From F23-D06 sp963620035 (GTDB lineage Bacteria; Bacteroidota; Bacteroidia; Bacteroidales; WCHB1-69), in assembly GCA_963620035.1 (NCBI GenBank), contig CAVEXN010000005.1, positions 48,223 through 112,222 on the forward strand: a stretch of 64,000 nucleotides of DNA, read 5' to 3'. Within the stretch, counting starts at the first letter, position 1. Each line of letters begins with the position of its first letter. This document shows, one piece after another, positions 63,852 through 64,000 of this stretch. The translations under genes were made by a program, and so were the position numbers. The notes under the pieces are model-generated. The model was not told the DNA's origin. It was given only the letters and a program-made list of their open reading frames with translations, and ran no database searches.

Positions 63852-64000
63852 TCGCACCGTTTTACGAAAGCACAATTTCACCGAGATTTGGAAACAAAAC
63901 AATAGGCAATCTCTAATTGTTTATAATTGACAATCAACCTTTTACGAGTAAAAAACGCCTTGAAACCACACTTATAAATCTCATTTGAAGCACAAGCCGG

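Larger units (their letters stand above)
63226..64000. other. Gene-poor end of window with a repeat and a promoter
   Basis: I find no recognisable gene. On the minus strand a frame from ATG 63561 runs 24 codons to a TAA (63489-63487) and then stays open to 63277, with no family match I know. At 63635-63655 there is a TCTACAA/TTGTAGA inverted repeat. The repeat copy at 63705-63823 and the -7 element at 63844 come next, and the leader of a gene beyond the window probably follows. Confidence 0.5.

Overview
The window looks like a chromosomal segment of a member of the Bacteroidales. Family level is uncertain; a Prevotellaceae-like gut, oral or rumen organism fits. The evidence is consistent: most operons start behind a TAnnTTTG (-7) element typical of Bacteroidota sigma factors, classical Shine-Dalgarno sequences are scarce, a type IX secretion (T9SS) C-terminal sorting domain is present, and lineage-typical genes occur (S46 dipeptidyl peptidase, GH57/GT4/debranching cluster, flavobacterial-type arginine decarboxylase, SGNH-SGNH-MBOAT operon, rpsL-rpsG-fusA-rpsJ). 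Base composition is near 50% GC except for an AT-rich lipoprotein pair at 41.2-42.3 kb.

Layout. 1-2.6 kb (minus): threonine dehydrogenase-like SDR, cysteine-desulfurase-like enzyme and a partial EamA transporter. 2.7-5.5 kb (minus): hisS and a DUF389 membrane protein. 5.8-11.6 kb (minus): DPP-IV-like and DPP11-like dipeptidyl peptidases plus a phospholipid-type acyltransferase, behind a promoter carrying a 14-bp perfect palindrome. 11.8-14.6 kb (plus): pgi and a sodium:solute symporter. 14.7-17.9 kb (minus): secreted alpha/beta hydrolase, YrdC/Sua5, SRP RNA, arginine decarboxylase. 18.1-21.0 kb (plus): nadE, a sugar kinase, tsaE and an alanine dehydrogenase relative that lacks its NAD domain. 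21.0-25.5 kb (minus): glycogen/maltooligosaccharide cluster. 25.7-27.8 kb (minus): HdrA-like and HdrB-like proteins. 27.8-31.4 kb (minus): rpsL-rpsG-fusA-rpsJ followed by tRNA-Ala(GGC) and a terminator, not by rplC. 31.6-33.3 kb: ettA. 33.6-41.0 kb: a 2455-residue secreted modular adhesin. 41.2-46.1 kb (plus): two small lipoproteins, metallophosphatase, galE, cation:proton antiporter. 46.1-47.7 kb (minus): a C5 DNA methyltransferase with a truncated Sau3AI-type endonuclease. 48.1-54.0 kb (plus): secreted protein, second EF-G, rplS, mtgA, kbl, lipoprotein. 54.1-58.4 kb (minus): tandem duplicate of a two-gene cassette (small Cys-containing lipoprotein plus propeller/thioredoxin-like lipoprotein). 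58.6-63.2 kb (plus): two SGNH hydrolases and an MBOAT acyltransferase. The last 0.77 kb has no recognisable gene.

The best candidate for an undescribed system is the tandem cassette at 54.1-58.5 kb. Its two copies are nearly identical except for one contiguous block of about 480 bp. That block holds the Cys-containing C-terminus of the small lipoprotein and the N-terminus of its partner, as if the two had diversified together. Each copy also carries the same structured leader. Other items worth a look are the alanine dehydrogenase without a Rossmann domain, the decayed restriction system, a dispersed repeat with a heptamer array found upstream of two promoters, and the structured leader of the second EF-G.
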